Positions 1-8,519 of a DNA stretch of 64,000 nucleotides are shown piece after piece. The notes beneath the pieces are model-generated. The model had not been told where the DNA came from, made no database searches, and worked only from the letters and a program-made list of their open reading frames with translations. The translations under genes were made by a program, and so were the position numbers. Source of the stretch: Paraburkholderia ultramafica (GTDB taxonomy: Bacteria > Pseudomonadota > Gammaproteobacteria > Burkholderiales > Burkholderiaceae); contig NZ_CADIKK010000001.1 of NCBI RefSeq assembly GCF_902859915.1, positions 360,818 through 424,817 of the forward strand, given 5' to 3'. Numbering within the stretch: position 1 is the stretch's first letter; each line of letters opens with the position of its first letter.

Positions 1-76
1 TGCAATGCTTAACAGTCGCGTGGGACGGTTCTGCCTATGATGAACTTTTCCCCACGCCACGTTTGACGGCTACGCC

Positions 77-169
77 ATGAACTATCCGTACGACATGCTC
101 ACCGCCGCTTGTCTTTTCATCATCGTCGTATCCTCGTCCATCTTGCTCACGTTGTCCTGGACCCACTGA
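77..169 (+). CDS. possible 30-residue single-helix membrane peptide
   Basis: The reading frame starts with ATG and encodes 30 residues. After a short polar start (MNYPYD) nearly everything to the C-terminus is hydrophobic (LFIIVV, ILLTL), enough for one membrane helix. There is no convincing Shine-Dalgarno sequence. It ends 67 bp before a strong SOS box, so the box lies downstream of it and cannot be its own promoter. It could be chance, a small membrane protein, or a TisB-like toxin; only its length and hydrophobicity support the last idea. Confidence 0.25.
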   Translation: MNYPYDMLTAACLFIIVVSSSILLTLSWTH

Positions 170-235
170 GGCCTGCTCGCACGGACCCGCGAAAACCCAC
201 TGACGCGCGCTACGAGGTTTCGTAAAAAGACGGGC

Positions 236-257
236 ATACTGTACATATATACAGTAT
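236..257. promoter_or_regulatory. LexA (SOS) box
   Basis: The core is CTGT-N8-ACAG (239-254) with an AT-only centre apart from one C. It is flanked so that the arms extend to ATACTGTA and TACAGTAT, a near-perfect 22-bp palindrome. This matches the proteobacterial LexA consensus very well. No recognisable SOS gene starts next to it. To the right the first confident gene is the minus-strand LysE gene, which is transcribed towards the box and ends at 394. To the left only short frames are visible before the window edge. Confidence 0.75.
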
Positions 258-393
258 TTTTCGTCGCCGTGCGCGCGCAAAGCCAGATGGAATACGCACG
301 CGAAGGCCGTCTGAGACGGCAGCGCCGCAACATCTAGCCAGAACGCGACCGCGCTCCCCGATCACGCAACGAAGCGGCCACGACCCCGATCGA

Positions 394-1020
394 TCAGCGC
401 GTTTGCGCCGCCACGCGCAGGCCGAGCGAAATGAACAGTACGCCGATGAGCTTGTTCTGCCAGCGCGTCAGCCACGTCAGACGCTTGACGAGTCTGCCCA
501 GCGGACGAATGGTCAACACGATCAGCGTCGTATAAAGCGCGCTCATACCGACGAAGATCAGCCCTAGCGTAGTGAACTGCAAAAACGTCGAGCCGTGTTC
601 GGGGCGCACGAATTGCGGCAGGAACGCGAGGAAAAACAGCGCGGTCTTGGGATTCAATACTTCGGCGGGAATCGCCTGAAAGAACGCTTTCGACGCCGAC
701 ACCGGCGCGACTGCCGACATGTGCGCGCTCGCCTGCTTTTCGCGCAACGCGCGAATGCCCAGATAGACCAGATAGGCAGCGCCGACGAATTTCACCGCGT
801 TGAATGCAAGCGCGGAGGTCATCAGCAATGCCGAGAGGCCGACCGCTGCGCCCAGCGTATGAATGAAATCGCCGACCGCAATACCGAGGCCTGTGAGAAT
901 GCCGGCCTTGCGCCCGCCATGCACGGTGCGCGTCAAAACCAGCAGCACTGCCGGGCCCGGAACCAGAAAGAGCCCGAACACGACGGCAACAAAAGTCCCC
1001 AACGTGGATAGGTCAAGCAT
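394..1020 (-). CDS. LysE/RhtB family amino-acid exporter
   Basis: This 208-residue inner-membrane protein belongs to the LysE/RhtB exporters, which usually export amino acids or their analogues. The start is fixed by AAGGAGAC just before ATG at 1020; longer frames exist upstream but lack a site. The N-terminus (MLDLSTLGTFVAVVFGLFLVPGPAVLLVL) carries the family's PGP motif in the first helix. The NPKTALFFLAFLPQFV motif follows in the second half, and there are about six hydrophobic segments. The true substrate cannot be read from the sequence. It is transcribed alone, away from the YigZ-like gene. Confidence 0.9.
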   Translation of the reverse strand: MLDLSTLGTFVAVVFGLFLVPGPAVLLVLTRTVHGGRKAGILTGLGIAVGDFIHTLGAAVGLSALLMTSALAFNAVKFVGAAYLVYLGIRALREKQASAHMSAVAPVSASKAFFQAIPAEVLNPKTALFFLAFLPQFVRPEHGSTFLQFTTLGLIFVGMSALYTTLIVLTIRPLGRLVKRLTWLTRWQNKLIGVLFISLGLRVAAQTR

Positions 1021-1267
1021 GTCGTCTCCTTGTCGACGCGCGGCATTCAGCGGACTGACGCGCGAGTTCAAGCAGAGAATTGTAGACGAACACGCGGACC
1101 TCGATCTGCGCGCAGGGTAAAGCCGCCAAAGTCGCGGCGAACCACGGACGCTTCTGCAAAAAGAGCAGTGCCGGGGCCATGCGTGCGTAATGCAGCGGCG
1201 ATCCGTTACCATGGCGAGCACAGAGCGGCGCGCGGCCCGCACTTTTTCATCCACTGAAGTCTTTGCC

Positions 1268-1852
1268 TTGCCCACCTATACCTTGCAAGCGGCGCTGAGC
1301 GCGGAACTCGAGATTCGCAAGAGCCGATTCATTGCCTATGCGATACCGGTCGCCGACCGCGACGCCGCGATGGCCGAACTGCGTCGGCTGCGCGACGAAC
1401 ATCCTGCCGCCACGCATGTGTGCTGGGCGCTGCTGGCCGGCGGCCAGTCCGGCATGTCCGACGACGGCGAGCCGTCCGGCACGGCGGGACGGCCGATTCT
1501 CGAAGTGCTGCGGCACCACGATCTGGACGGCGTGCTGGCCGCCGTCGTACGCTATTACGGCGGCGTGAAGCTCGGCGCCGGTGGCCTGGTGCGCGCGTAC
1601 ACCGACGCGATCGCGTCGGCTTTGCTGGATGCGCCGCGAATCGAGAGGATTGCTCAGGCTTCGCTGATCGTCGAAGTGAGTTATGCGGACGAGGCGAAGG
1701 TGCGCCGATGGATCGACGCCGAGGGATATGCACTGGTGGATAGCGCTTATGGCATGCTGGTGAAGATGGCGATCCGGTTACCCGTCAATGCGGTCGAGGA
1801 GGCCCAGCGAGCGCTGGTGGATATGACCCAGGGAAAAGCGGGCTTCTTCTGA
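1268..1852 (+). CDS. YigZ/IMPACT family protein (UPF0029)
   Basis: This is about 194 residues if translation begins at the TTG that gives MPTYTLQAAL, the usual family start; ATG at 1211 or an earlier codon at 1190 would add 19-26 unsupported residues. The N-terminal UPF0029 domain is clear: ELEIRKSRFIAYA, then HVCWALLAG, SDDGEPSGTAGRPIL and VVRYYGGVKLGAGGLVRAY. A C-terminal DUF1949-type domain follows. Family members (E. coli YigZ, eukaryotic IMPACT) are linked to translation control, but the bacterial role is unsettled. It stands alone, with the LysE gene divergent upstream. Confidence 0.85.
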   Translation: MPTYTLQAALSAELEIRKSRFIAYAIPVADRDAAMAELRRLRDEHPAATHVCWALLAGGQSGMSDDGEPSGTAGRPILEVLRHHDLDGVLAAVVRYYGGVKLGAGGLVRAYTDAIASALLDAPRIERIAQASLIVEVSYADEAKVRRWIDAEGYALVDSAYGMLVKMAIRLPVNAVEEAQRALVDMTQGKAGFF

Positions 1853-2085
1853 CGGTCTGGCAGATCTGCCCGAACGCAACGAAAATGCAAGCCGCGATCC
1901 GATCAGGAAGGTGCGAAGCCCGGCTCACTGTTACCATGCTGTTCTCTATCGGGATGACTCCATTTAAAAGGCCAACTCCTCTGATCTCGACTGCCGCTTT
2001 TTCCAGCACGGCGCCTGAGTCGCCGCAACGGAGCCCGTCTCTGCCCGGCTCGGCCAGCGCCACGCGCTTACCGTTGAGATCCGCC

Positions 2086-2628
2086 ATGCTCAAGGGCTGC
2101 GGCGCCGTTGCACTGCCGTTGATGTTGTCAGCGTGCTCCTGGTCGTGGTTCGGCCTGAATAGCAGCGCCCCGCGTGCGGCCGCGCATCCCACCGGATCGC
2201 TCAGCGTCGCCCCTGCCCGCGACTTCGCCTACATGCCCGCTCGCAACGGACAAGTTTCGCCGAACCGCATCGAAAACACGGCGATGACCGGCATCGTACT
2301 CAAAGATGACATAAGCGAAACCGTGCGCAACGGCGTGGCGAAGAGCTTGCAGATCGCGGGATTTCATCTCACCGATGGCAAGCGGGTGCTCAGCGGCAGC
2401 ATCGAGACATTCACTGTCGACGATGCACGGTCGCCGGCGCTCTGGACGTTGAAGATGCGCTATGTGATCACCGATGCCGCTACCCGGAAGGTTGTGTTCT
2501 CGACCATCAAGACGGTCAAACAGAAATCGCCGAAATTCACCAATAGCACGATCGCGATTGAAGATACGGTGAAGCTGAGCGTGGATGCGTTGATTGGTGA
2601 TCCGGGGTTTGTTAAGGCAGTGAATTAA
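2086..2628 (+). CDS. small lipoprotein, intact copy
   Basis: The ATG at 2086 gives MLKGCGAVALPLMLSAC, a short signal peptide ending in a lipobox (LSAC, Cys17), so this is probably an outer-membrane or periplasmic lipoprotein of 180 residues. Upstream in-frame codons lack signal-peptide character. The mature part (MPARNGQVSPNRIENTAMTG, DISETVRNGVAKSLQIAGF, VLSGSIETFTVDD, LKMRYVITD) resembles the YajG/DUF4136-like small lipoproteins that combine a variable N-terminus with an alpha/beta core. I cannot name the family with certainty. A second, decayed copy lies at 3484-3947 beyond the LysE-type gene. Confidence 0.75.
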   Translation: MLKGCGAVALPLMLSACSWSWFGLNSSAPRAAAHPTGSLSVAPARDFAYMPARNGQVSPNRIENTAMTGIVLKDDISETVRNGVAKSLQIAGFHLTDGKRVLSGSIETFTVDDARSPALWTLKMRYVITDAATRKVVFSTIKTVKQKSPKFTNSTIAIEDTVKLSVDALIGDPGFVKAVN

Positions 2629-2743
2629 ACGCGTCGACGACGTCGGCATGGGCCGGTTTCGCTACAATTCGTGACAAGGTGTCGCGCGGCGGCCGGTTCT
2701 CCGCGTGATTCGTTGCAATCTTCCGCTCATTGTGCGAGCTGTC

Positions 2744-3364
2744 ATGTCCATCACCGCCTGGCTGTTCTTTTTGCCCGCCTGCTTTGCAATCAATCTCGCG
2801 CCCGGGCCCAATAATCTATTGTCGATCAATATGGCGGCGCGTCATGGATTCATGACGGCGTTCGTCGGCGGCACCGGCCGGCTGGTCGCGTTCGCGTTGA
2901 TGCTGGTGCTCGCCGCAACTGGTCTCGCTGTCGTGCTGCACGCGTCGGAGTGGTTTTTTCTTGCGATCAAACTGGCTGGCGCAGCTTATCTGATCTGGCT
3001 GGCCATTCAATTGTGGCGCAGCGATGCGCCTGCTATCGATACGTCGCAACCGCAGGACGCGTCGCTTGGACGAATTGCGCGGCAGGAGTTTCTTGTTGCC
3101 GCCGGCAATCCGAAGGCGATCCTGGTTTTCACGGCGTTTTTGCCGCAATTCGTTGATGTCGCGAAGCCGATATTGCCGCAGTTTGCGGTGCTGGGTGCGA
3201 GTTTTCTCGTGCTTGAGTGGGTGGCAATTGCGCTGTATTCGTGGGCGGGGATGTATCTCGGGAAATGGTTGGTGCGGGTGAGGGTTCGGCGGTGGTTTAA
3301 TCGCTTTTGTGGTGGGTTTCTGGCGGCGATTGGAGTGAGTTTTTTGTTGGTGAGGCGGGGGTGA
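2744..3364 (+). CDS. LysE/RhtB family exporter
   Basis: This 206-residue membrane protein has the LysE signatures APGPNNLLSINMAARHG near the N-terminus and GNPKAILVFTAFLPQFV in the middle, with about six hydrophobic segments. The ATG at 2744 (MSITAWLFFLPACFAINLAPGP) is preferred because earlier residues are not typical; the Shine-Dalgarno is weak. It is more divergent than the exporter at 394-1020. It sits exactly between the intact lipoprotein gene and its pseudogene, so both may belong to one duplication history. The last 60 bp are G-rich, unlike the rest. Confidence 0.88.
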   Translation: MSITAWLFFLPACFAINLAPGPNNLLSINMAARHGFMTAFVGGTGRLVAFALMLVLAATGLAVVLHASEWFFLAIKLAGAAYLIWLAIQLWRSDAPAIDTSQPQDASLGRIARQEFLVAAGNPKAILVFTAFLPQFVDVAKPILPQFAVLGASFLVLEWVAIALYSWAGMYLGKWLVRVRVRRWFNRFCGGFLAAIGVSFLLVRRG

Positions 3365-3483
3365 GGGGTTGAACGGAGGAGAAGGGGAAGGTTCGCCTCG
3401 ATGATCTCCACCTAGGAATGTTCCCGCATACACCAGCTCCAGCTCACATGATCACCCAAGCGCCGCTTAACACACCGCGCTGC

Positions 3484-3947
3484 GGCGACGCATCCCACCG
3501 GATGCGCGCAGCGTCGCCCCTGCACAAGACTTCGTTTATATGCCCGCTCGCAGCGGACGTGTTTCGCCGAACCACGTCGAAAATGCAGCGATGGCCGGCG
3601 TCGTACTCAACGAAGACATTTCCGAAACCCTGCGCAGCGTGCATGGCAAGCATGCTTGCACGTCGCGGGCTTTGATCTCAATGGCACCAGGCAGGCGCTC
3701 AGTGGCAGCATCGAAACGTCCACGGTGAACGACGCACGGTCGCCGGCATTTCTGAATGTTGAAGATGCGCTACGCGATCACCGCTCCCGCCACCCGGAAG
3801 GTCGCGCTCTCGACCACGAGAACGGTCAGGCAGAGGTCACCGAAATTCACCAGCAATACGATCGCGATCGAAGGTACTATCAAGCTGAGCATGGATGCGT
3901 TGATTGGTGATCCGGAGCTTGTTAAGCGGTGCATCAAGAGTCATTGA
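3484..3947 (+). pseudogene. decayed second copy of the small lipoprotein gene
   Basis: Three short frames in two different phases reproduce the intact lipoprotein at 2086-2628 in order: MPARSGRVSPNHVENAAMAGVV (3540 on), then VAGFDLNGTRQALSGSIETS (3656 on), then LKMRYAITAPATRKVALST to the stop (3756 on). At least two indels break the frame, and the region encoding the signal peptide and lipobox is not recognisable. DNA similarity is obvious by eye from the catcccaccggat word to the final ggtgatccgg word. Both copies lie in the same orientation, so this looks like a tandem duplication with later decay. Confidence 0.85.
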
Positions 3948-3970
3948 ACTCAGCTCTCAGCTCACTACAT

Positions 3971-4390
3971 TCACCCGTCTTGGCGCGGCTGAACGATTTG
4001 AGCCGGGATGCCTACCACCGTCACATCGGGTGGCACGTCGAATATGACGACCGCGTTTGCTCCGATCTTCGCGTTACGTCCAATCGTCACTGGTCCCAAT
4101 ATGCACGCCCCAGCCCCGATCAGAACGTTGTCGCCGATCACCGGCGCACCCGACTGGCCACGGCCGCCGATTACGACGTTGGGAGCAATGACGATATCGT
4201 TACCCAGCACTGCCTGCCGGTGCACAACGATGCCAAGCCCTTGATAGCCGAATACCACGTTGCGCCCAACCGTTACTGAAGGCGGCAAGGACACCGAGAA
4301 GACAATTCGGTTAAAGACCTTCAAAAGCCAAGGCAGAAAAGGCACGCGCAGACAATGAAGTAGATGCGCAACGCGATATATGTACAACAT
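3971..4390 (-). CDS. hexapeptide-repeat acetyltransferase of the polysaccharide locus
   Basis: This 139-residue protein is a left-handed beta-helix transferase: successive I/V-G-x-x-A/V turns (IAPNVVIGG, IGDNVLIGAGACILG, VTIGRNAKIGANAVVI) and the closing VPPDVTVVGIPAQIV are typical of serine-acetyltransferase-like (CysE/EpsC-type) enzymes. The N-terminal amphipathic stretch (LLHCLRVPFLPWLLKVFNRIV) may bind the membrane. As the last gene of the exopolysaccharide locus it most likely O-acetylates the repeat unit using acetyl-CoA; serine acetyltransferase activity is unlikely given its short N-terminus. It lies 55 bp after the WecG-like gene. Confidence 0.85.
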   Translation of the reverse strand: MLYIYRVAHLLHCLRVPFLPWLLKVFNRIVFSVSLPPSVTVGRNVVFGYQGLGIVVHRQAVLGNDIVIAPNVVIGGRGQSGAPVIGDNVLIGAGACILGPVTIGRNAKIGANAVVIFDVPPDVTVVGIPAQIVQPRQDG

Positions 4391-4445
4391 GCAGCTATTC
4401 CTTTTAGATCGTTTGGAACGACGGTCAAAGTTGCCACAAAACCGG

Positions 4446-5180
4446 TTAGCGCTGAACGATCAGTGCCTTACCTACCATCAGTGCGAACTTACTGTTCGTG
4501 ATCAGATATCGCCGCCACATCCGGCGCGGTTCCTGTAGGACACGAAAAAGCCATTCCAGCCCGACTCTTTGCATCCAGCAAGGCGCCCTGCGGACGTTCC
4601 CTGCCATGACATCGAATGTCCCGCCAACCCCCATCACAAAGTCGACACCGAGTGCTGCTTTCCAGCGGTTAATGAAATTCTCCTTGGTAGGCGACGTGAT
4701 AGCCACGAAAAGCAATCTCGCACCCGACTCACGGATCCTATCGACAACAGGCTGGTGGTCATCGCCGAAATAGCCATGGTGATAGCCGGCGATCTGGAGG
4801 CCCGAATAGCGGTTCGCGCATATCGTGGCCACCCGCGAGACAACCTCATCGGTCGCGCCAAGCAGATATACCGGGAGCGCCAGACGGGCAGCCTCCGCGA
4901 GCAATCTGTCGAATAGATCAATGCCTGCAACCCGCTCGGGCACCGCATTGCCGAGCACTCGGGCAGCCCAGACCACGCCCATTCCATCGACATTGATCAA
5001 ATCGCAGGAACCGACCGATTGCGCCAGTTCGGTGTTCGACTGCATATGCACAAGCTTCGCCACGTTGACCGCACCGTGCTGCGTGAACTGTTTTGCGATA
5101 ATCCTTGATGAAATCGCGGCAACCGTTTCATCCATGGTTGCCGCGTCAATTGGACATCCGAATACTTCAATACGCTTCAT
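4446..5180 (-). CDS. WecG/TagA/CpsF family glycosyltransferase (GT26)
   Basis: This 244-residue enzyme is read from the ATG giving MKRIEVFGCPID, with AGCGGA upstream; a GTG or ATG 25-33 bp earlier is also possible. Family motifs are present: LINVDGMGVVWAARVLG, the DLFDRLL segment, PVYLLGATDEVV, LLFVAITSPTKENF and VMGVGGTFDVMAGNVRRAP. GT26 enzymes transfer N-acetylmannosamine or its uronic acid to a lipid-linked acceptor at the inner face of the inner membrane. Because wecB and wecC in this locus make UDP-ManNAcA, the inferred donor is UDP-ManNAcA, as for E. coli WecG in enterobacterial common antigen. Confidence 0.88.
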   Translation of the reverse strand: MKRIEVFGCPIDAATMDETVAAISSRIIAKQFTQHGAVNVAKLVHMQSNTELAQSVGSCDLINVDGMGVVWAARVLGNAVPERVAGIDLFDRLLAEAARLALPVYLLGATDEVVSRVATICANRYSGLQIAGYHHGYFGDDHQPVVDRIRESGARLLFVAITSPTKENFINRWKAALGVDFVMGVGGTFDVMAGNVRRAPCWMQRVGLEWLFRVLQEPRRMWRRYLITNSKFALMVGKALIVQR

Positions 5181-5240
5181 AAATCCGCTCTGTATGTTCT
5201 GTGGCATCCGCACATCAATCTTTCTTCGCGGGCGAAAAAC

Positions 5241-6062
5241 TCATTTCCTCGAAACCGAAACTGGCCCGAAGAACAACGTCATTTCACTGACTTCGGATGA
5301 TGAGGTGTTCCACCCAGCCTTATACAACCCCATCTTTAAGTACGCGTCCTGCACGCCGATATATGCATTCGGCACCCCTTGTGATGCAAACACCGAGCGC
5401 CCGTCTTTCCACAACTGGGTCGAAGCGTGATGGCCCGAATCATCGGCAACGTAGCGCAACGCCCAGTTGACCCACCTACCCTTGTCGGTGTCCGCACAAC
5501 ACAGCCACTTGCCGGCGGAAACGGCCGTTGTATTTACACCGCCGCGCTCGGAAATCGCATACTGTTTGCCCAGCAGGCTCAGTGCAATTGTCGGCCCACC
5601 CGTCCACGTTCCTTGATGCACCTGCGTGATAATGACGGCTTGCTTCGCATCGAACGTGAACCCAGTAGGAATGAAAGTACTCCATCTAAGCAAATAATCA
5701 GGCCCCTGTGAAAAACTCACCACTTTCGGAAATATCAGCTCTGCCCGAGGAGTGCCATTCGCGATTTTCGAAAAATTTTCTGATTTGGATATCTGAACAC
5801 GTATGGCCTTTCGTCCAGCCACTACTGGATCGTCAACCACCGTGATATCGCCGGGATTTGCCTGAACTCCGATGCTAGAATCAATCCCGTATCTCCAATC
5901 CGTCGAGAACAGCTTGTCATAGGTACTCACCAATGCTGCCATCTTCGGATCGATCCAAACCTCCTCCATATCCTGCGCGTTGGCCACACTGCATAGCGTT
6001 CCCAAAATCCAGATCACCTTCCATCGACATGACGATATGACGTCGATATGCGCTCTTCTCAC
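5241..6062 (-). CDS. secreted polysaccharide lyase (heparin lyase I-like)
   Basis: This 273-residue protein starts at a GTG that overlaps the stop of the upstream glycosyltransferase (GTGA), so it is translationally coupled. Residues 1-29 form a signal peptide ending ANA, so it is exported. The body resembles the heparin lyase I-like polysaccharide lyase fold (PF14099): GRKAIRVQISK, TPRAELIF, SFSQGPDYLLRWSTFIP, VIITQVHQG, WVNWALRYV and LKMGLYKAGW. Such lyases cut uronic-acid-containing chains by beta-elimination. In this locus it probably trims or releases the nascent polymer. The exact substrate is not readable. Confidence 0.82.
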   Translation of the reverse strand: MRRAHIDVISSCRWKVIWILGTLCSVANAQDMEEVWIDPKMAALVSTYDKLFSTDWRYGIDSSIGVQANPGDITVVDDPVVAGRKAIRVQISKSENFSKIANGTPRAELIFPKVVSFSQGPDYLLRWSTFIPTGFTFDAKQAVIITQVHQGTWTGGPTIALSLLGKQYAISERGGVNTTAVSAGKWLCCADTDKGRWVNWALRYVADDSGHHASTQLWKDGRSVFASQGVPNAYIGVQDAYLKMGLYKAGWNTSSSEVSEMTLFFGPVSVSRK

Positions 6063-7207
6063 TTTGATCCGCTCACGATCTGGTAACAGTGAATGTATTG
6101 CTCAACAACCACGTTGATCGAATAGCGACTCGCAGCACGTAAAACCGCTGCATGCCCCATCTCGTTTGCGGTATCTGGATTCTCTATCAAATACCGGATT
6201 CTGATGGCGAGAGACGGTACGTCCCCACAACGAACGAGATAGCCTGTCACGCCTTCTTCAACCAGATCGAAAAAACCGCCAACTTGCGTGCCGATTACGG
6301 GTTGACCGATGAACATCGCCTCCAGCGTCGAGATACCGAACGATTCGAAATGGCTTGGCATGCAAAACACGGCAGCGTCGCGATAAAATGCGAGCTTTTC
6401 ATCGCCCTGCAACCAGCCAACAAAATGCACCTGATCGCTCACGCCATAGCTGATCGCAACGCGTCTCCACCTATCAATATCGCCAGCGCCCGCCAATCGC
6501 AGTTGGACCTTCAACCCCCAACAGTTCAATAGCGCCATCGCTCCCAGCAGCTCGTCGATCCCCTTTCCCTCCGTCAATCTGCCGACAAAAGCGACGTATG
6601 GTGTCGCGTCCGCATCCATCGCAGTCGGATGCTTTCGCAGCGCCGCCCCCGCCATCGCCTCGGCACCGGAAGCCGTATTTCCAATCACATAGAGGCCGCG
6701 CTCAATGCCCCAATAGCCTTGAAGCTCGGTCGCTATCGCCGATGAAACGGCCACCACGGCGTCTGCGCCACGAATAAAACACAATACCGCTTTGCGGATG
6801 AGCGAGTTGCTAGCGTCCCAAAACTGCTGAAAATTCCCTGCGTGGAGATGAAAAATCGTCTTTTTGCCACTAAGCCGAGCTAGAAAATACAAAACAAATT
6901 TTCGATAAAACGATCCGTGGACCGACACATGGAAGTGAACCAGGTCGACGCCTCTGAGCAGCGCCCAAAAAAAGCACGGAATGTCGAAGAAAAAGAAGCA
7001 GAGGAGAGATTTCACATTCTGGAAGCCATGCGTTTCAAAGATGGTCAAGGCCACGGCCTCACGACGAAACTGGCCCTGTTGTGCATCGAGCTCGGCGAGA
7101 ACAGACGCAATGCCGCCACGCTGACCTCGGCCGGGTCCAACGTGTAACACCCGCAACGGCGACGCTCGATTACGTATGTTCGCGTTGCGGTCATGGTGTT
7201 TACGCAT
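6059..7207 (-). CDS. GT4 family glycosyltransferase
   Basis: This cytoplasmic GT-B enzyme has about 382 residues from the ATG at 7207, which has AGAGG just upstream; a TTG at 7225 is the longer alternative. The N-terminal half carries RVLHVGPGRGQRGGIASVL. The C-terminal half has the donor-binding signatures VAFVGRLTEGKGIDELLGA and CMPSHFESFGISTLEAMFIGQPVIG, with the E-x7-E pattern of retaining GT4 enzymes. It presumably adds one sugar to the undecaprenyl-linked repeat unit. Its start overlaps the stop of the polymerase gene by 8 bp, and its stop overlaps the lyase start. Confidence 0.92.
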   Translation of the reverse strand: MRKHHDRNANIRNRASPLRVLHVGPGRGQRGGIASVLAELDAQQGQFRREAVALTIFETHGFQNVKSLLCFFFFDIPCFFWALLRGVDLVHFHVSVHGSFYRKFVLYFLARLSGKKTIFHLHAGNFQQFWDASNSLIRKAVLCFIRGADAVVAVSSAIATELQGYWGIERGLYVIGNTASGAEAMAGAALRKHPTAMDADATPYVAFVGRLTEGKGIDELLGAMALLNCWGLKVQLRLAGAGDIDRWRRVAISYGVSDQVHFVGWLQGDEKLAFYRDAAVFCMPSHFESFGISTLEAMFIGQPVIGTQVGGFFDLVEEGVTGYLVRCGDVPSLAIRIRYLIENPDTANEMGHAAVLRAASRYSINVVVEQYIHCYQIVSGSK

Positions 7208-8519
7208 CACCGGACCTCTTCTCAAACGATCGGCGGTCTGCTGCGGCGCGTTTGACGAGCACTGCGATCATGGCCAAGTATGGACTGGTAATTGCCGACA
7301 CGAGCACGTGCCCTGCGGTACAAGCTGCCGCCATTAAAACGATATAAAACAACTTTCCGAACCGTGGCACAGGGCCGCCTTCGCGGTAAACAAATGCCGT
7401 TCCCAAGCTCCACAAGTAGCAAACACAAACCGGCAATCCCATCGCCAACACAAGATCCGGTACGTCCATTTCAACCAGATAACGCACCACCGGATAGCCA
7501 CCCGTAAGCAAAGGGACGTAGCCCTCCTTTGCCACTTCATCCCATACGTTTGAAAACTTGATGTCACGTCCAGATAGAGCGATCGTGAGCATCCCTCCAC
7601 TTCCCGTGTGATCATGCTGATAAATGAAATATTGCAGACTGAGATCGACGGCGTCCCTCACTGCAGGCAACGACAGGTAGGCGGCCAAGCCGATACCGGC
7701 CAGCACACCGACAATGGCCAACGCGCGGACAGTTGCTTGCGGCACTCTATGCCCGCAATACAAATACGAACATGTCATCGCAACCGCGCCGGCCATCGCG
7801 GCCTTTGTGCCGACCAAAAACGAAGCCAGCAAAATGGTACTGACTAGCGCACCGTTCCGTATCGACCAGCCCGATTTCAATACCTTGAGCAGGCCATAGC
7901 CAAGTCCCACGATCAACAGTGAAGATGCTTCGTTCTGCGCATACACAATGCCCTTATAGCCGGACCGAATCTGAGTATCCGCCTGATAGCTACGAAACAT
8001 ATCGATCGAAAACGCCGCGCCCGCGAAAATAGATAGCCCGTAGATCAACAACGTGAACCAAACAACCACTTCAAGTTGCTCAAGTTGCCTGCTACTCATC
8101 CCGGAAAGAGCGGCGAAACAAATAAAAAAAGAGAACACCTTGAGGACGAAGACCACCTGCTGGGCAAACTCAGCACTGGACATATTGCCAAACGTTAAGG
8201 TCAGGGCTGATGCCATAATCGCGACCAACGCTAACAGCCCAGTGCGCAAACTCGATAACTTTACCCACCTGCCCGTCACTAGAACAAACAGCAGTCCGAC
8301 CACCATGCTTCCACGCACGAGCAACGAATATCGTGCATCACCATCCGCGGCGTCGAAACCGTGCGCAGCCCTGACTGACAGGAAATCCGCGAACGGTGAC
8401 AGCGCAAGGCCACAGGCAAACACCGCCCATCCCAACGAGACGGGCGTCCGTCGCGTCGACTGCTGTACGGTTACGCCGCTCTGCGTGCTCCGCTGGCTCC
8501 TCGAGGCTGTGTTATTCAT
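7200..8519 (-). CDS. wzy: O-antigen-polymerase-like membrane protein (Wzy)
   Basis: This 439-residue polytopic protein has about ten hydrophobic segments and one large loop (VDLSLQYFIYQHDHTGSGGMLTIALSGRDIKFSNVWDEV) that resembles the periplasmic loop of Wzy/O-antigen ligase proteins. The ATG at 8519 follows GGAAG and overlaps the preceding stop by 8 bp; the longer in-frame extension upstream is arginine- and cysteine-rich and not credible. Wzy proteins are poorly conserved, so the assignment rests on topology and position between wzx and glycosyltransferase genes. It would polymerise repeat units in the periplasm. Confidence 0.78.
   Translation of the reverse strand: MNNTASRSQRSTQSGVTVQQSTRRTPVSLGWAVFACGLALSPFADFLSVRAAHGFDAADGDARYSLLVRGSMVVGLLFVLVTGRWVKLSSLRTGLLALVAIMASALTLTFGNMSSAEFAQQVVFVLKVFSFFICFAALSGMSSRQLEQLEVVVWFTLLIYGLSIFAGAAFSIDMFRSYQADTQIRSGYKGIVYAQNEASSLLIVGLGYGLLKVLKSGWSIRNGALVSTILLASFLVGTKAAMAGAVAMTCSYLYCGHRVPQATVRALAIVGVLAGIGLAAYLSLPAVRDAVDLSLQYFIYQHDHTGSGGMLTIALSGRDIKFSNVWDEVAKEGYVPLLTGGYPVVRYLVEMDVPDLVLAMGLPVCVCYLWSLGTAFVYREGGPVPRFGKLFYIVLMAAACTAGHVLVSAITSPYLAMIAVLVKRAAADRRSFEKRSGDA

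Noticed and set aside
82..237. Minus-strand 51-residue frame starting inside the SOS box
   Set aside because: Its start codon overlaps the LexA palindrome, there is no ribosome site, and the sequence has no recognisable character.
3971..4390. Serine O-acetyltransferase for cysteine synthesis
   Set aside because: The hexapeptide domain fits, but the protein lacks the long N-terminal helical domain of CysE and sits at the end of a polysaccharide operon.
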